Shown here: positions 23,165 to 34,795 of the stretch, in pieces
How the letters are laid out: each line of letters begins with the position of its first letter
How positions within the stretch are numbered: the first letter of the stretch is position 1
From: Phoronis australis
Lineage: Eukaryota; Phoronida; Phoronidae
NCBI GenBank assembly: GCA_002633005.1
Contig: NMRA01000129.1
Span: 310,628-374,627 of the forward strand
DNA: 64,000 nt
Direction of reading: 5' to 3'
Translations under genes and position numbers: made by a program
The notes under the pieces: generated by a model
Database searches by the model: none
What the model saw: the letters and a program-made list of their open reading frames with translations, nothing else
Told to the model about the DNA's origin: nothing

Positions 23165-23323
23165 GTCGGCGCAGAGGTTGGCAGTAACGATCGTTTGGAT
23201 GTCGGTTACAGTATCTAATAAGAGCGTGCGACAGGAAGCTTCCAACTGACCGTACGCGACGGCTCCTATGAGTGGAAGAGTTTGGGTCTGCCATCTGTAC
23301 GTCTCGCTCTCTTGACGTGTAAT
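23121..23323 (-). CDS. peptide gene A, last coding exon (RxxR site and Cys-loop peptide)
   Basis: The acceptor caattacag ends at 23324. Two bases complete Asp49 and 66 codons follow to TAA (23121-23123); the precursor is 115 residues. Features in order are DYTS, RDVQMA, a basic site SRRVR (69-73), and a 26-residue segment beginning SVG (74-99) with Cys87-x8-Cys96. A tetrabasic RRRR (100-103) and a basic tail ending HHFDQ follow. Cleavage at RRVR and RRRR would free a Cys-bridged peptide of about 26 residues. From S74 to the first loop Cys there are 13 residues, the same as in peptide gene B, and the loop opens C-x-R-x-P in both. The family is not recognised; a neuropeptide, hormone or antimicrobial role are all possible. 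Confidence 0.78.
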
Positions 23324-23834
23324 CTGTAATTGATGAAGAAAGAGGTTTTTATTTTGGCAAATTCATTTGTAAGGAAAAATCGACGTAGTAGTACCGAAAT
23401 AAGTATCCCTACCCGCGACGTGAAAATAAGCACGGTTCCCGTAGACTCCCTACAAAGGAGCCGATGTGCGGAATATTGTTTATCAATACGGATGGGCACA
23501 CAGGTGAACACGACCTCGCCTTCGATTCCTTTGCGAGGTTCATTTTCACGTTGAGGGTTTTGTATCAAAAGCCGCTGTGAGCAATTGTCTAGAAACCTAG
23601 TGCTCTTCCGTAGACGCGATACAATATAACGAAAACCCAAGGACATGTCTTCGCGAGCTTTCGGCATGCTTTACAAGATTTTTGCGTCAACGCAACTCAG
23701 GCGTGGACTGCTTCCGCTGGGAATGTTATTAGGAGAAAAGCGAGATCACGCAAGTCTACGAGATATTAAAAAATACGCACGTGCTCTCACGTAGTGCAAG
23801 TTTCGACGCAATTATACGTGAGACATCGACGACA

Positions 23835-24051
23835 TAGGCGGATCCAGGATTGGAGTCTAGAGAGTCCGAATCCCCTTTTTAGCTAAATCGGCAAACAAAA
23901 ACCACGGGAAAATAGAAGATTTCTATTTTTCATTTTTCTGGGAGCCCGAGCCTAAATTTCATAACCTACACATTGCTTGTAATATAGAAGTATATTCAAA
24001 AACCTATTGTTTTACTCGGACGCCCCGTTTCCTAGAAAGCTGCATCCGCCC
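23835..24051. mobile_element. MITE-like element with GGCGGATCCAG ends (intron 2 of peptide gene A)
   Basis: It starts AGGCGGATCCAGGATT and ends CTGCATCCGCC, the same terminal repeat as the intact copy at 33504-33657. The body is pyrimidine-rich with no ORF. It is absent from the matching intron of peptide gene B. Confidence 0.55.
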
Positions 24052-24309
24052 GGGCAAACATTACAAGCGAAATACGGTGTTATTACATAGCTTTCACACG
24101 CGACTGTCTTGCGCTGCGAAACGAGTCCCCGATTCCTTTAGTAGGCGCATGCGTGTTTTCGAGTGAAGCTGCGCCATTGCATACAAAATGCTAAATTAAA
24201 TAGAAAACTCGAGTTATTTTTACCGACCGTCTCACCACGTACAAATTGGTTTTATTTACTCTTGAACAATGCACACAGTAGGCTAATGAAAAAAATGCAC
24301 AATACAAAC

Positions 24310-24454
24310 CTTGTATTAAGCCAAACACGTTAGTTTCTTCTTCATTTGTGGCAAGTTGTGTTGGCTGATGGCGACGAGCTGGTATGGCGCACGCCAGTTC
24401 GGCGAACACGCACAGCGCCACTAGAAGAGCGAACAAGAGGTCTCTGGACTCCAT
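24310..24454 (-). CDS. peptide gene A, signal-peptide exon
   Basis: The acceptor gtttattgttccag ends at 24457 and ATG (24454-24452) is two bases in. Residues 1-23 are a signal peptide: MESRD, core LLFALLVALCVFAELACA, cleavage likely after A-C-A. The exon continues with IPARRH and an acidic stretch NEEETN, ending CAA G at acaag|gtttgt (GT at 24309-24308), phase 1. The intron to the last exon is 986 bp. Alignment with peptide gene B is clear at M-x-x-[RK]-x-L-x-F-A-L-L, at the P after the cleavage site and at the last hydrophobic pair. The open frame beyond the donor is intronic. Confidence 0.78.
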
Positions 24455-25194
24455 ATCTGGAACAATAAACGACTGTGTAACTTACAACTCGCTTTCGGTA
24501 TCATTTTTGCAAGTACGTATACATTTTCTGTTTGAACAAACGCAGTCTTTCGCTAATTAAACGCGTAGAAAATGAATATCAAGTGTATTTGTATTGCAAC
24601 CATTTACAATACATTGTGGAGCTGTAGTTGCTCAGGGCTGTGCGTGTTTACTCAAGGCAGAAGTTTTTTGTATTCTAGATGCTATAATAAGTAACCAGGA
24701 TTTCAACAGCGATTCTTTTACAACATTTGCTTAGTTCGTGCCAGGTATATCGTGGTAAAACTGGAGGGGGGGTACAATATTGCGTATTTATGCTAGGGAC
24801 TGAGGTCTTTTCACACCGAACTATATGTCACGTGACGTGACCAACGTAATGCGAGTAAGAAGGCTAATACCTATTAGATAAAATGTTGCAAATTGTTTTC
24901 AACTTACGATATGATATATTCTTATAACAAAGAATATTAATTTAAATGAGTCGCTTGATTGATGTTTGCTCGCTTTTATTACCAGGTTTCTTATTAGGAA
25001 CATTTGCAAACTTTCCTAAAAATTATTGAGAAAACGGTTTCATTAATGATGTGGGTTGTAATTCTCATGTGCTGGCATCAATAAATAAAACTGCGCATTT
25101 ATATGACACCCATGCACTCACCGATGTTACGTTGAACATGCATGCGCGTTACATGAGCTCTTCCGCTGTTTAGCTGACTAAAAATGAAATGCTG

Positions 25195-25475
25195 ATTTTT
25201 TAATCGAAGCGCTTTGCGTATTAAAAACGTGGCCACTCTCATCCGATCTTGAAGTGTTTCCGAAGTAAGATGACAAGGTTATAAGCAATGCGTGCACGCG
25301 CTATTTTCGAATCTGCAATTTTAGGACTGGCCAACACTAATATACTCTGAAGAGATTTCTTGAGTGGCTTGTGGTTTCGATGTTCTTGTTGTTAAAGGAA
25401 ATGTAATCCCATCAATGTTAAGAGACCGAATTTATGACAGCAAACGGACAAATTCGATTTCAGCTTTTAGCTGAG
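25195..25475. repeat. dispersed repeat R2 (copy 1)
   Basis: It resembles 46240-46480 in the same orientation: GCAATGCxTxCGCG, AATxTGCAATTTTA, GGTTTxGATGTTCTTGTT and AGACCGAxTTT line up in order. It is noncoding and lies in intron 1 of peptide gene A. Confidence 0.5.
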
Positions 25476-26819
25476 CTAAATAGGGCGAAATGCAACTCTA
25501 TATTGTAGAATAGATAATTTTCCGTGTACATCGTCATTTTTGTTCCACAAAATACTGCTGAAATGACAAGATGTGTTCAAAGTGGAATGTGTTACAGATA
25601 GAAAACCAACTACAAAAAGTAAAAGCATTTGATGAAGATAGAAATGTACAAGTAGCGACACACGTCTGGCATTTGGATGTAGCATAAAGGACTGACAACC
25701 GTCTTCTTGCTGCGTATAGCCCCTTGTTGGCCCAGACGGGTTGATTGACAAAAATGTGAAATTGAATACATGCCTATTTGCTCAGTCCAACATTCTGGAC
25801 CAAGAAACTATTTTACTGAAGTAACGTTTGATGATTGCAACATTGACTTGCCTGTAGGCGAGGAGGGGATGGTTGCCGAAGGGCAAGGTGTCCTGTTCGC
25901 GAGAAAATGGTGTAACCCACTCCGCCAAATTCGGAAAGATTTTTATGTAACTTACGTACATGTATTTCGGTATTAGCGAGAGTCAAAAGTACACAGCGAT
26001 TAGAGAATACATTGCAGAGTTGTTCTTAGAAGTTGACCATCAACTAACGACGATTTTACGATCTTAATACCTGTTTCATGAGGCAAGTTGTTTTGGCGGC
26101 AAATTTCATTGATGAAGTGATTCATAGTGTGGAAAAGCAGCGATTGAATAGCAATTGAAATAACTATTAAAACCTCCCTGTAAACACTCAGGAATAGCAA
26201 AAATAATTGCCCTATTCGAGCATTGAAACAGCCCGAGCATAAAACGGAACTTAATAAATTTTAACCCCCCCCTATTTAGAAAAGTGGTAAACAACATTGA
26301 AAACAAGTTCAGACGTAAACAGTCTTGAAACTGCTAGTATGAAAAATTATGGACACTCCATATTAGATAAATAACTTTAGTGATCTCGTTATCGTTTTAT
26401 GTAATTTTTTCAATTCGCTCTATGTTGTAATCGAACTTCGGGTAGACGAACTCGCAGAAGTTGATTTACTCATTCGCGCGACCGACGAAGTAGTTTAAAA
26501 AACGGGGACCAATATCCATTATGCTTTTCTGACTTAAAAAGGCATTCCAAAAGTGATTGAAATCACTGGTTCCATTATATTAAATTTATCAGTAACAACC
26601 CCAAGGGTACAACAGGAGTTGTGAATGGATTTAGAAAAAATAACTTGCTATCACGCTTATGGCAAGGAGTTCAATCACTGAAATTAGATTAGAAAATATC
26701 TGATAAATAACTTTGATTAACTATTAAAATAGTTAACATTCTTAATTTGTATTGTGAAAGATTTTTTTTTAAATTTACATCTCGTCAAAGTTGCCTAACT
26801 TGCTCAAACTTTAACTTAC

Positions 26820-26892
26820 CTTTAGTTGTCACGGTCTTTTCTCTTGACAGTTGTTAACTCGACTTCTTCACACGTGGGAGCCGGCTCAGCTG
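26820..26892 (-). other. peptide gene A, noncoding first exon
   Basis: The donor is a full consensus (taaag|gtaagt, GT at 26819-26818). The exon runs back to about 30 bases below the TATA box and shares CGATCAGCTGAG, CACGTGT, GAAGAAG and TCAAGAG with the paralogous exon at 8402-8484. It would splice to the acceptor at 24457; the intron is about 2.4 kb. Confidence 0.65.
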
Positions 26893-26914
26893 ATCGCTAA
26901 CCACAGTCAGCTGG

Positions 26915-26922
26915 TTTTTATA
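26915..26922 (-). promoter_or_regulatory. TATA box of peptide gene A
   Basis: TATAAAAA followed by CCAG on the minus strand. It is conserved at the same place in the B paralogue, with about 100 bases to the first donor in both. Confidence 0.68.
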
Positions 26923-27125
26923 TGACCCTGAACTGCGCACATTTCTTTAATATGCTAATTTGTTTTACCGCAAAACCACGTGTTTTCTGTGACGAGTATA
27001 GCGAACTTTGTGGAAAACATGTGTCACGCCACATCTGGGGCATCAAAAATTTGTGTCGGAGGTCATTTGAGAACACCCTGCAGTTTGATTGGTTCTAAAA
27101 TTAGGGAGTTGCAGGGGGTGTGTAA
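26923..27125 (-). promoter_or_regulatory. conserved proximal promoter of peptide gene A
   Basis: Upstream of the TATA box, TCACGCCACATCTGGGGCAT (from 27024) is unchanged from the B copy, followed by TTGTGTCGGAGGTCATTTGAGA-type sequence. It contains an E-box (CAGATG on the minus strand) and an AGGTCA half-site. Conservation is strongest here and over the first exon, weaker in between. Confidence 0.6.
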
Positions 27126-27179
27126 CCGACATCTCCTTTTTTGGAAGTTGTTTATAATATAGTTCAGAACTTTTCACAA

Positions 27180-28490
27180 CGGACTTCACACATTCAAATA
27201 TATCACAAATTACTTTACATTCCTTCTAGCTCAGCTCGCTCAAGTGCGTAGAAGAGTGTTTAGGAACGGTGCTCGAAAGACAAATGGTTTTGTTCATTTA
27301 ATACCTGTCACCGTTCAGTTGCGTGCACCACTAAACAATTAAACGTCTAAACACCTGGGTATTTATTTGACATTTCAGCTCATGCGGCATTCATGGAAGA
27401 ACAAATAATTACTGCAGCAAGCAACAAGGTTTTACGTGCAAGCTCGTAAGAGGAATCAAGGCCCAGGGATTCGAGGATGATTAGATAATTATCAGTACAG
27501 AGCACGAAGAACGTGTTCCATGGCTGCGTAGTTTCTTGTGTCGACGCGATCACTAATCGCTTGTAAACATGTTTTCAAGACCAGTGGCGACCTTAACTAA
27601 GTATTTAGTTGACGTTGATACTTGATACGACCGCAAGAATTCAGTAGCGCCAATTGCATGGTCACTGAACAAGAACTTTAGCAAGAAACCATTCATAAAT
27701 CAGAATAACACACCCGCTGTATGGACCGCTGTACAAACAACGATTACTTTTGTGCACAATGCGGTTTGTTAGGTTGAAGTCTTTTAAAATGGCGTTCCTT
27801 CTCGCACGCTTTGGTAAAAATCTTCCACGAGTGCGTTTGCAGGGCTGTCGTCGACTGTTATTCAAGAGCGCTAGCTGTTCTTTAAAAAATCATTCCCACA
27901 TGGCTATGGCTATGTAGGACCTTATCGACAAGTATATATTTAACCAAATGTTCACAAAACTGTGCATTTCAACTCGGTAAAGGAATGTTTTTTTCTGAAA
28001 GTTGAAAGGCTGCAGAATTTCATTTTTGGCTCAACATCATTAATAGGGTCAAGTGACCATAACTTTTTATAAAATTTGGCAAAAATGGTACGTTCATAGC
28101 AAAATCCTGGTTTCAATAAAATTACCAAATGATATAAATTTTCAAGATTAAATCTCATAAAACCCTACTGCAGTTTTCTTAACTATCATTTCGTTTTCGT
28201 TTTATGTGACTTTTGATCTTCTTCGTAAAAATCCTAAAATATCTATCTTTGATAGCAGCTCATGTAAAAAGGGATGAGTTTTTAAGGCAGAGTTTTGGAG
28301 AACTTGCATAAACTATAGCTTCTGAAAGTTTCAAATGAATCGATTCTGTTGCTGAGTTACGATGTTTCGAACTTAGCCAAATTTGGACGTCAACTGAAGT
28401 TTATAGGTTCCTAGCCAGTAATATATTATGGGCCTATACACAACTGAATCCTGAAAATACGACTTGAACGAAAGTGAAATGCCGCACATC
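27180..28490. repeat. 5' arm of the segmental duplication (A side)
   Basis: It aligns in patches with 8900-10180 (see that entry). The A copy carries stops and indels in every frame that is open in the B copy, so it is old noncoding duplicated DNA. Confidence 0.6.
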
Positions 28491-28492
28491 AG

Positions 28493-28493
28493 A

Positions 28494-28530
<37 letters not shown>
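28493..28530. repeat. (AAT)n microsatellite
   Basis: About eleven consecutive AAT/ATA triplets just beyond the right-hand end of the duplicated arm. Confidence 0.95.
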
Positions 28531-28531
<1 letters not shown>

Positions 28532-31500
28532 GTTTGTATCGTAAAAAACAGAATTGTGACCACAGAGATAACTTGACTCATCTCAGCACCCAGTGTTGCT
28601 GCGTCCATGACAACTGATTAATTTATTTCACTTTTGTAAGAAAAGAAAATGGCAAGTCCATTTAAATGGTTAGCCGGACGCAACTATCATTCTTTTGTTA
28701 CCACAGTTTAGAACACAGATGGAGTTCCATCAATAGGAAGGCGTCGCAACTACATTTCGTAAGAATTACAATCTTGCTAAACGGCAGTTTCATCGCTTTT
28801 CACTCTGGCTGATAATGTGATGGTCAGTGTCATTAAACTGTGGCGGCCATTTTGTTGGAACAACACCACAAATCAGTAACAAATCTATTTTGAAAATACC
28901 GTATTTAGCCATCCGGTTATTTCGAAAACTGTTGATTACGTGTTGAAAGAGCGTCATTTGAGAATAAGTTTAAAATAGATTTGTGTGCGGTCAAATATCT
29001 TTAATGAAGTTTTCAGCAAAGAGGACGAAACAATGAGCATGATATTTGCAACACATAACTCACAGCTACTGCTCATATTAACTTCCTAAGAGGATTCTGG
29101 AAAGGGGGGGGGGGAAGGGTCAAGAACACGGGCGCCCCGCCATAGGCTAGTGGGTCCCGGAGGTTAATGCAACTACTTGGAGTAAGGATTACAGCGGTCA
29201 ATACTTCCCAAGGAAGTTTTCATTCTGAATAAATTATATCCTGGTACAACGTAGTTTCTTAAATTTCATGGAAATGGTAACGTGATGACAGTATCAAGAA
29301 AATGGGGCGATTTTGAAAATTCCTGGAAGGTTTATGATACGACCGATTGCAAAACATTGTTGATGACGACTGCCTTCGTAAAAAAAAACAACACTCTGTA
29401 CCAATCTATCCCTCTTACAATTTTCTTTGCCCTCAGCATGATTCGAATGACACGAGTTTGATTTACATTGGTACCATGATCAAATCACTGTCAATGAAAA
29501 TAGATACATGTACACCCGGCATGTTTTCAAAGTTTGAACACTTTGTTATAACATTCCCTTGCCGTTTATAAATTCCTGCACGAGAGCGGCTCTCATATAG
29601 GATTGACTGGTCCTTTCAGATATAGACTCGTCGTCTCGGATGCATATTACTAGAAAAGGCAACGGAGAGGGGGGAGGGACAGTCGGTGCAACTAATATTA
29701 ACTCGGCAGAGTTTGATGTCATTTGGTATTGTTCGTTAAGTTTCGGTTGTTTTACTGGTTGCACAGATGCATGTCGCGTGGGTCCGGATTTTGAATGCAT
29801 TATGTAGTGCACTCAATCATAGTGTTTACTAATAGGTGTGCGTGTCTCACGTCTACCCTCTGTTAGTCAAATTGTCTCTTATTTATTTCGATTTTTTGAA
29901 TTTTTCTTACCAATATTTAATCAATGTTACCCACTCGTTTCATTTGCTGGCTATTTCTTTTTGGGTAATCGTTACCAAATGTTTAAATATGAGTACAAAT
30001 AAGAGCTCAGCTTGGTCAAAATCTAGCCAGTTGTTTCAGAGGGTGAATGCTACCGAGACATATTATGTGGAAGTAAAAGCCCCCGTGTCCCTTACTGCAT
30101 AGCTGTCCATTACGTCACTGACACTGTAAACGTGGCTACTGGTGAACCCGTGATGCATTCAACAAGGTCGGAGCAAACTTTCGATTTGGACCACTTAGCC
30201 ATAAGCCTGGTCTTAAGCAGTATAAAACTTTTAGTTCTTCCAAAGCTGCCATATCAGTTCCAATGTGACAAAGGAACAATTTCGGCCCAATTTCAACGGT
30301 GGTTCCAAATCAAACGTTGTTTTTTGCCCAATCTAAATCATCAATACGCAACGCATCATTCAGATGGTGTCATCGCCTACGACATTCATGTTCGTAGCGA
30401 TGGTTTCCACAAAGGAGATTTGAATCACTTTTGATACGTTGTTGATAATATTGCCTATTTTGACTTACGCAATTGATGTTTTACATTTCATCATGACCTC
30501 GGCGTTCACGGTACTACCGTGAGGTCAAACCGCAAGTTAAACTGCGGAAATCGAGGTAGCCATCGACGTAAGACATCGGTCCTCAGGCCTTTCGTGCGAG
30601 TCAAAGTGCGTGAACATTGATTGAACCGTGACTCACGGGATCGCGTCAGAATGTTGGGTTCCTCACTCAGATTTGCCCTACCCCAATCAGTGGCAAAGGA
30701 TGTGTCACATGTTTGTCAAAAAATACTTCCGCGAGAGTTACTCTGTAGGCCTACTAAACTTGTTTACAAGTTTTGTGAAGAAGTGAATGGCATATCACGT
30801 ACATGCAATTGCTGGGTAGCTGTTTGTTGGCTGATATGATCACAGAGCTCCGAGTCGTCAGGACTGATGAATATTCGCTTACGTTCAAGGCGCATTCTTG
30901 CTTAGATCCGGTCACATTACGTCCACGAACGGGCAGATGCGATATTTTCAAATGAAAAATGCATGTGTGACTTTATTTTGTAATTTTGGGTAAGCAATAC
31001 CGAGCGACATGTCTGTTTTCGCTTCCTAGTACTAACACTCTGTACCCGCCTAGCTAACCGCGCGTGACTCTTGGGGCCTGCCGGCGCATAAAATTCTTCT
31101 CACGCGCACGCTACTCCCTTCAATGGACACATATATTCCTCCTCGGACCACTTTTATCCGTTGTCTCGCGGACATAATCCTTTGCTCGCTTCCGCAGCGG
31201 GACATATTTACCTGCCCACTCACGAGCAAATTTGTCGATCGATCTACTGGATTGATTTCATTGATATTAAATCTTTTTAATAAATTATTTGAATTTCGTA
31301 AAATCAAATTTTCATTGCGAGGATTATCGATAGTTTATGGGCAATGGTTGTGTTCACGGGATTCACGGCACTGCGAACAGCCAATGGGTGAATGACAATT
31401 TGAGTTTTTTCATTGTTATAGCTAATATAGTAGTTGCGAACATTGTTTACAAGTCAGTCTTTTCACAGTTGATTATTGCGCAGATATGATACGGCTCATG

Positions 31501-32146
31501 CCCGAGAGAATGGAACGGCACGCTAGTAAGGGCATAGAATATAGCCAAGGGAATTATGGGTAGGGACAGGGTTCGACCGTCTGCGTGTAAAAAAGATATA
31601 TCCACAAGACGCGAAAAGTGGTCTGCGGTGCATCTAGGTCGTAAGTCAATACTAGGTTGCATTGTCTTACTGGTATTTAGTCAGATTTTGGGCTCCACAC
31701 GCTGGTCGGACGAAAGAAGTGTGAAATCATCTTGTAAAAAGCAATACCAAGTGACCAGTTATGATTATAATGACTGGATTTCATTTATTTCATTTCCTTA
31801 CCCATATATTGGACGGATTATTAACTCTTCGAGGTGTTTTCTTGAGCCAAGTTTCGAGGCAACTGTCGCGACGATTCGGCAGTGCCACTCGTCTGCAACG
31901 CCCAACCTCAGTCAGGGAGAGCACATACAATACGAAATTCAATGTAGAAAGATTCTGTACCCTTGAAAGGTTTGCAACTTTCAATTTGGATTTAAACCGT
32001 TATTCCCTGAAACATTTTTGCAGGCTCACGAAATGTGGGGGTAGAAACGAGTTTACGAGAAGGGCCTGAATAGCGTTGGACCCGCCCGGCTCCTTCGTGT
32101 GACAGTTGTGACAAGCAAAACGTCTGCGTTTTATTGGACTTCTTGC

Positions 32147-32172
32147 GACCACGTGCCACTGATCACGTGGTC
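32147..32172. promoter_or_regulatory. inverted pair of CACGTG E-boxes
   Basis: GACCACGTG (32147-32155) and CACGTGGTC (32164-32172) form a perfect 9-bp inverted repeat around an 8-base spacer. It could be a bHLH site pair or a chance hairpin; no gene is assigned nearby. Confidence 0.3.
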
Positions 32173-33502
32173 AGAACCACACGAGCGTGTAGCCTCCGGT
32201 TCCAGACTCCAGCATGCAGTCGCCTTCGTGCAAGCCGGAATTCTACAGCACTATCCGAGAGGGTTCTTGACTTCCTTCTTATCTGGAAAGTTCCTGAGTT
32301 GACTAGACTGATAGGTGTCGCTTTGAACAGTACTGCACATTTCCTAGGAATTGACCAGCGAGTATATGCGGACAGTAGCAACAAAAATGTGTTGTCGTAA
32401 TACCCTGCTCATATTAAAGTATTAGGGGCCAGCCTACATGAACAATCACGAGTTATATTAATTTGGACTCATTTAGTCTTTGCTATGTTACTGCATGGTC
32501 CATGAAGCCGATGCATTCGTTGGCCCTTTTTAATTTTGGACCACTAGGCTATCACTGAGGATAACAAACACCTCGTCAACAAATCACTTGTATAAAATTA
32601 CAAAAAAGTTATGGTTAACAATTAAAACTTTTAAAATAACCATTTAAGAGGCATGCCAAGTACATCTGTGTAATCAGGTAACGTCGATCGGCGGCAGCGC
32701 CTGGATTTGCAGTACGTCAAAACTGAATTCCCCGCCGCATTTGCTGTTGAGCGCAAGCAAACCGTACCGGAGCTGGATGTATAGTTTGTAACAAACACTT
32801 GTATAAAGTGTCTTCAATGACCAGGGCTCTCAATATTTCCCCGTAATTCCAAATGATCGAATTGTCGGGAGTTTACGTAACATAGCGTTCTAAATTTGTC
32901 CCCCATCTTTATAACGGAGTAACACTTACAAACACTTCATGCGTAATAAGAGAAATTAAATTTGAACTGGAGGACAAGCCCCTACCTATATTCGAGACAG
33001 ACATGTCTGTCAAATGACGTCATAGACCAGGGGTGCAAGGATTACTTTCACACACACATCACCTGTGACAAAATGCAACATAATTTAAATAAATTGTGAC
33101 TGAAGCAGTTAACTCACGTCAGCCTGGAAGACGAAAAGCAATAGAGACAATTTTTTGCACACAAAAAAATTGCAAACGAAATATCGATGTCAGTACAAAG
33201 TTACTGGGGATAGCGGTGGTAGCAAATTGTCACTGAGAATATACCCGGCCAGCTTCAGCCACTTGACAATACTGTTGTGGTCTTTTACATTTTTAAAAAT
33301 ACTTTTCAGCCTAGAGCAAGGTTTGCTAAAGCGACGACCCAGAAGAACAGACAAAACGAAAACGACAGCCTGTGTATGGCCACTGAGTTGCCTGTCGGCA
33401 TGTCCACGTGTGACAACTGATCTAGTCTAACGATACCGCGTACTTTTGGCCCAAGAGTGTTCTCTTGAAATTATTATAGAAACACAAAAATATCCAAATG
33501 CA

Positions 33503-33657
33503 GAGGCGGATCCAGTACTTTTTAAAAGAGGAGGGTGGTCAGATCAAGGATTTTTTAAAAAGGGGGACAAGTCAATGATTTGAAAATTCTAGATCTGAAA
33601 TGACTACAATTAAAGGAAAAAGGGGATTCCGGACCCCTTGACCCCCTGGATCCGCCT
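33503..33657. mobile_element. intact MITE-like element with 12-bp terminal inverted repeats
   Basis: Perfect ends AGGCGGATCCAG (33504-33515) and CTGGATCCGCCT (33646-33657) are flanked by ATGCA on both sides, a likely 5-bp target duplication. It is about 155 bp long and noncoding. Related pieces lie at 23835-24051, 34640-34795, 37137-37312 and 38146-38260. Confidence 0.75.
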
Positions 33658-34639
33658 ATGCAATGTCACATGTCCGACAGTCAGTGTGGTAAGTTCACTG
33701 GGACCAGTCTAGTGGTCAGAGTTAGAACCACAAGTGGTCCGATTTACGACTTTTTACTGCCGAACCAATGAATGAGATCCCTGTCCTCGTATTTGCGTTC
33801 GTTAATTCCGGGGGTACTCACATAGAAGAGGTGTACGGGACATGCCGCTAAAATTGGTGACTTGTTCCATGCGAAAGGGTGCATTTTCCCACCAAATTCT
33901 TGTGAAAGGGTGCTTCACTTTGACGGTTCAGCCTACAGGAAGTTTCCTAGTTCCAGGTACAAAGTTCAGCTTGATCACGCGATTGTTTTTGGCTTAATAA
34001 GTTAAAAAACAGATGCTGGATTAAGGGGGCCATGCCTATAAAGAGTTCGCTATGTGAATGGATTTCTAAAATATCATAGAAGTCCATATGGTGGTGTTTC
34101 AGTAATACCTGGCTTTCCTTCAGGACTAAACCCGTCATAGGACCTTTACGCGTATCTATATAGGCCTGGCAAGCTAGCTGCTGGGGCGCATCAAGTGGAC
34201 AGGGATTTCGTTCTCCCCGGTCGCGGTCGCCATCAATTCAACTTGCTTCTCGGCCCTCAAAAGCAGTCTCCTTTCTTCGATTATGATTGCAGCGTTCACG
34301 TGATACTGTCCGAAGACAGATCCGACGTCTGAAATTTCACGCGTGAACGCTCGTTTGACGTCTCAGTGATCTCCCTTTTTCGTTGGCCAGTGGCCACAAA
34401 TACACCTGCCTTTTTACCGTGAGAAGGCTGCATGGCCAATAACGTTGAACAGTACGACCAGTTACACGTTTTGCCCATTCTCTCGATTAAGACGTGCGCT
34501 TAAATTCACCTCTCTGACATTTTAGTAAACTGAAGAAACTCCTCTTTGACGGATTTTGATCATTTACCGCCAATAAGATAAGATTGCTTCGCTATTAAGA
34601 TGAGCTAGAGTGCACTTATAAAGAACCAGCCGGCGGTTT

Positions 34640-34795
34640 TAGGGAAGCCGGGGAGTGCAAAAGGGCCATGCCCCCCTAACATTCTTCCAGATTCCATTTG
34701 GCAGTTTGGGGGTGCGAATGTCTAACGGGCAAAATCCTGGCTAATACACTGCCGTGCGTCCCCCCCTTACTCAAAATCCTGCATCCGCCCCTGAG
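34640..34795 (-). mobile_element. MITE-like copy (sub-family 2)
   Basis: The reverse strand reads CAGGGGCGGATG at its start and then aligns with 37137-37258: GCCAGGATTTTG, AGACATT, CAAACTGCC and AATGGAA in order. Confidence 0.55.

Noticed and set aside
23266-23667. 133-codon minus-strand ORF over the last exon of peptide gene A
   Set aside because: It runs in another frame across the acceptor; the spliced phase-1 frame is the one shared with the paralogue.
30621-30839. 72-codon ORF with a basic N-terminal Met-Leu-Gly-Ser segment
   Set aside because: It looks slightly like a mitochondrial presequence, but nothing downstream supports a gene.
31556-31966. 136-codon ORF with a donor-like GTAAGT at about 31640
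   Set aside because: No homologous domain seen and no second exon found; left as intergenic.
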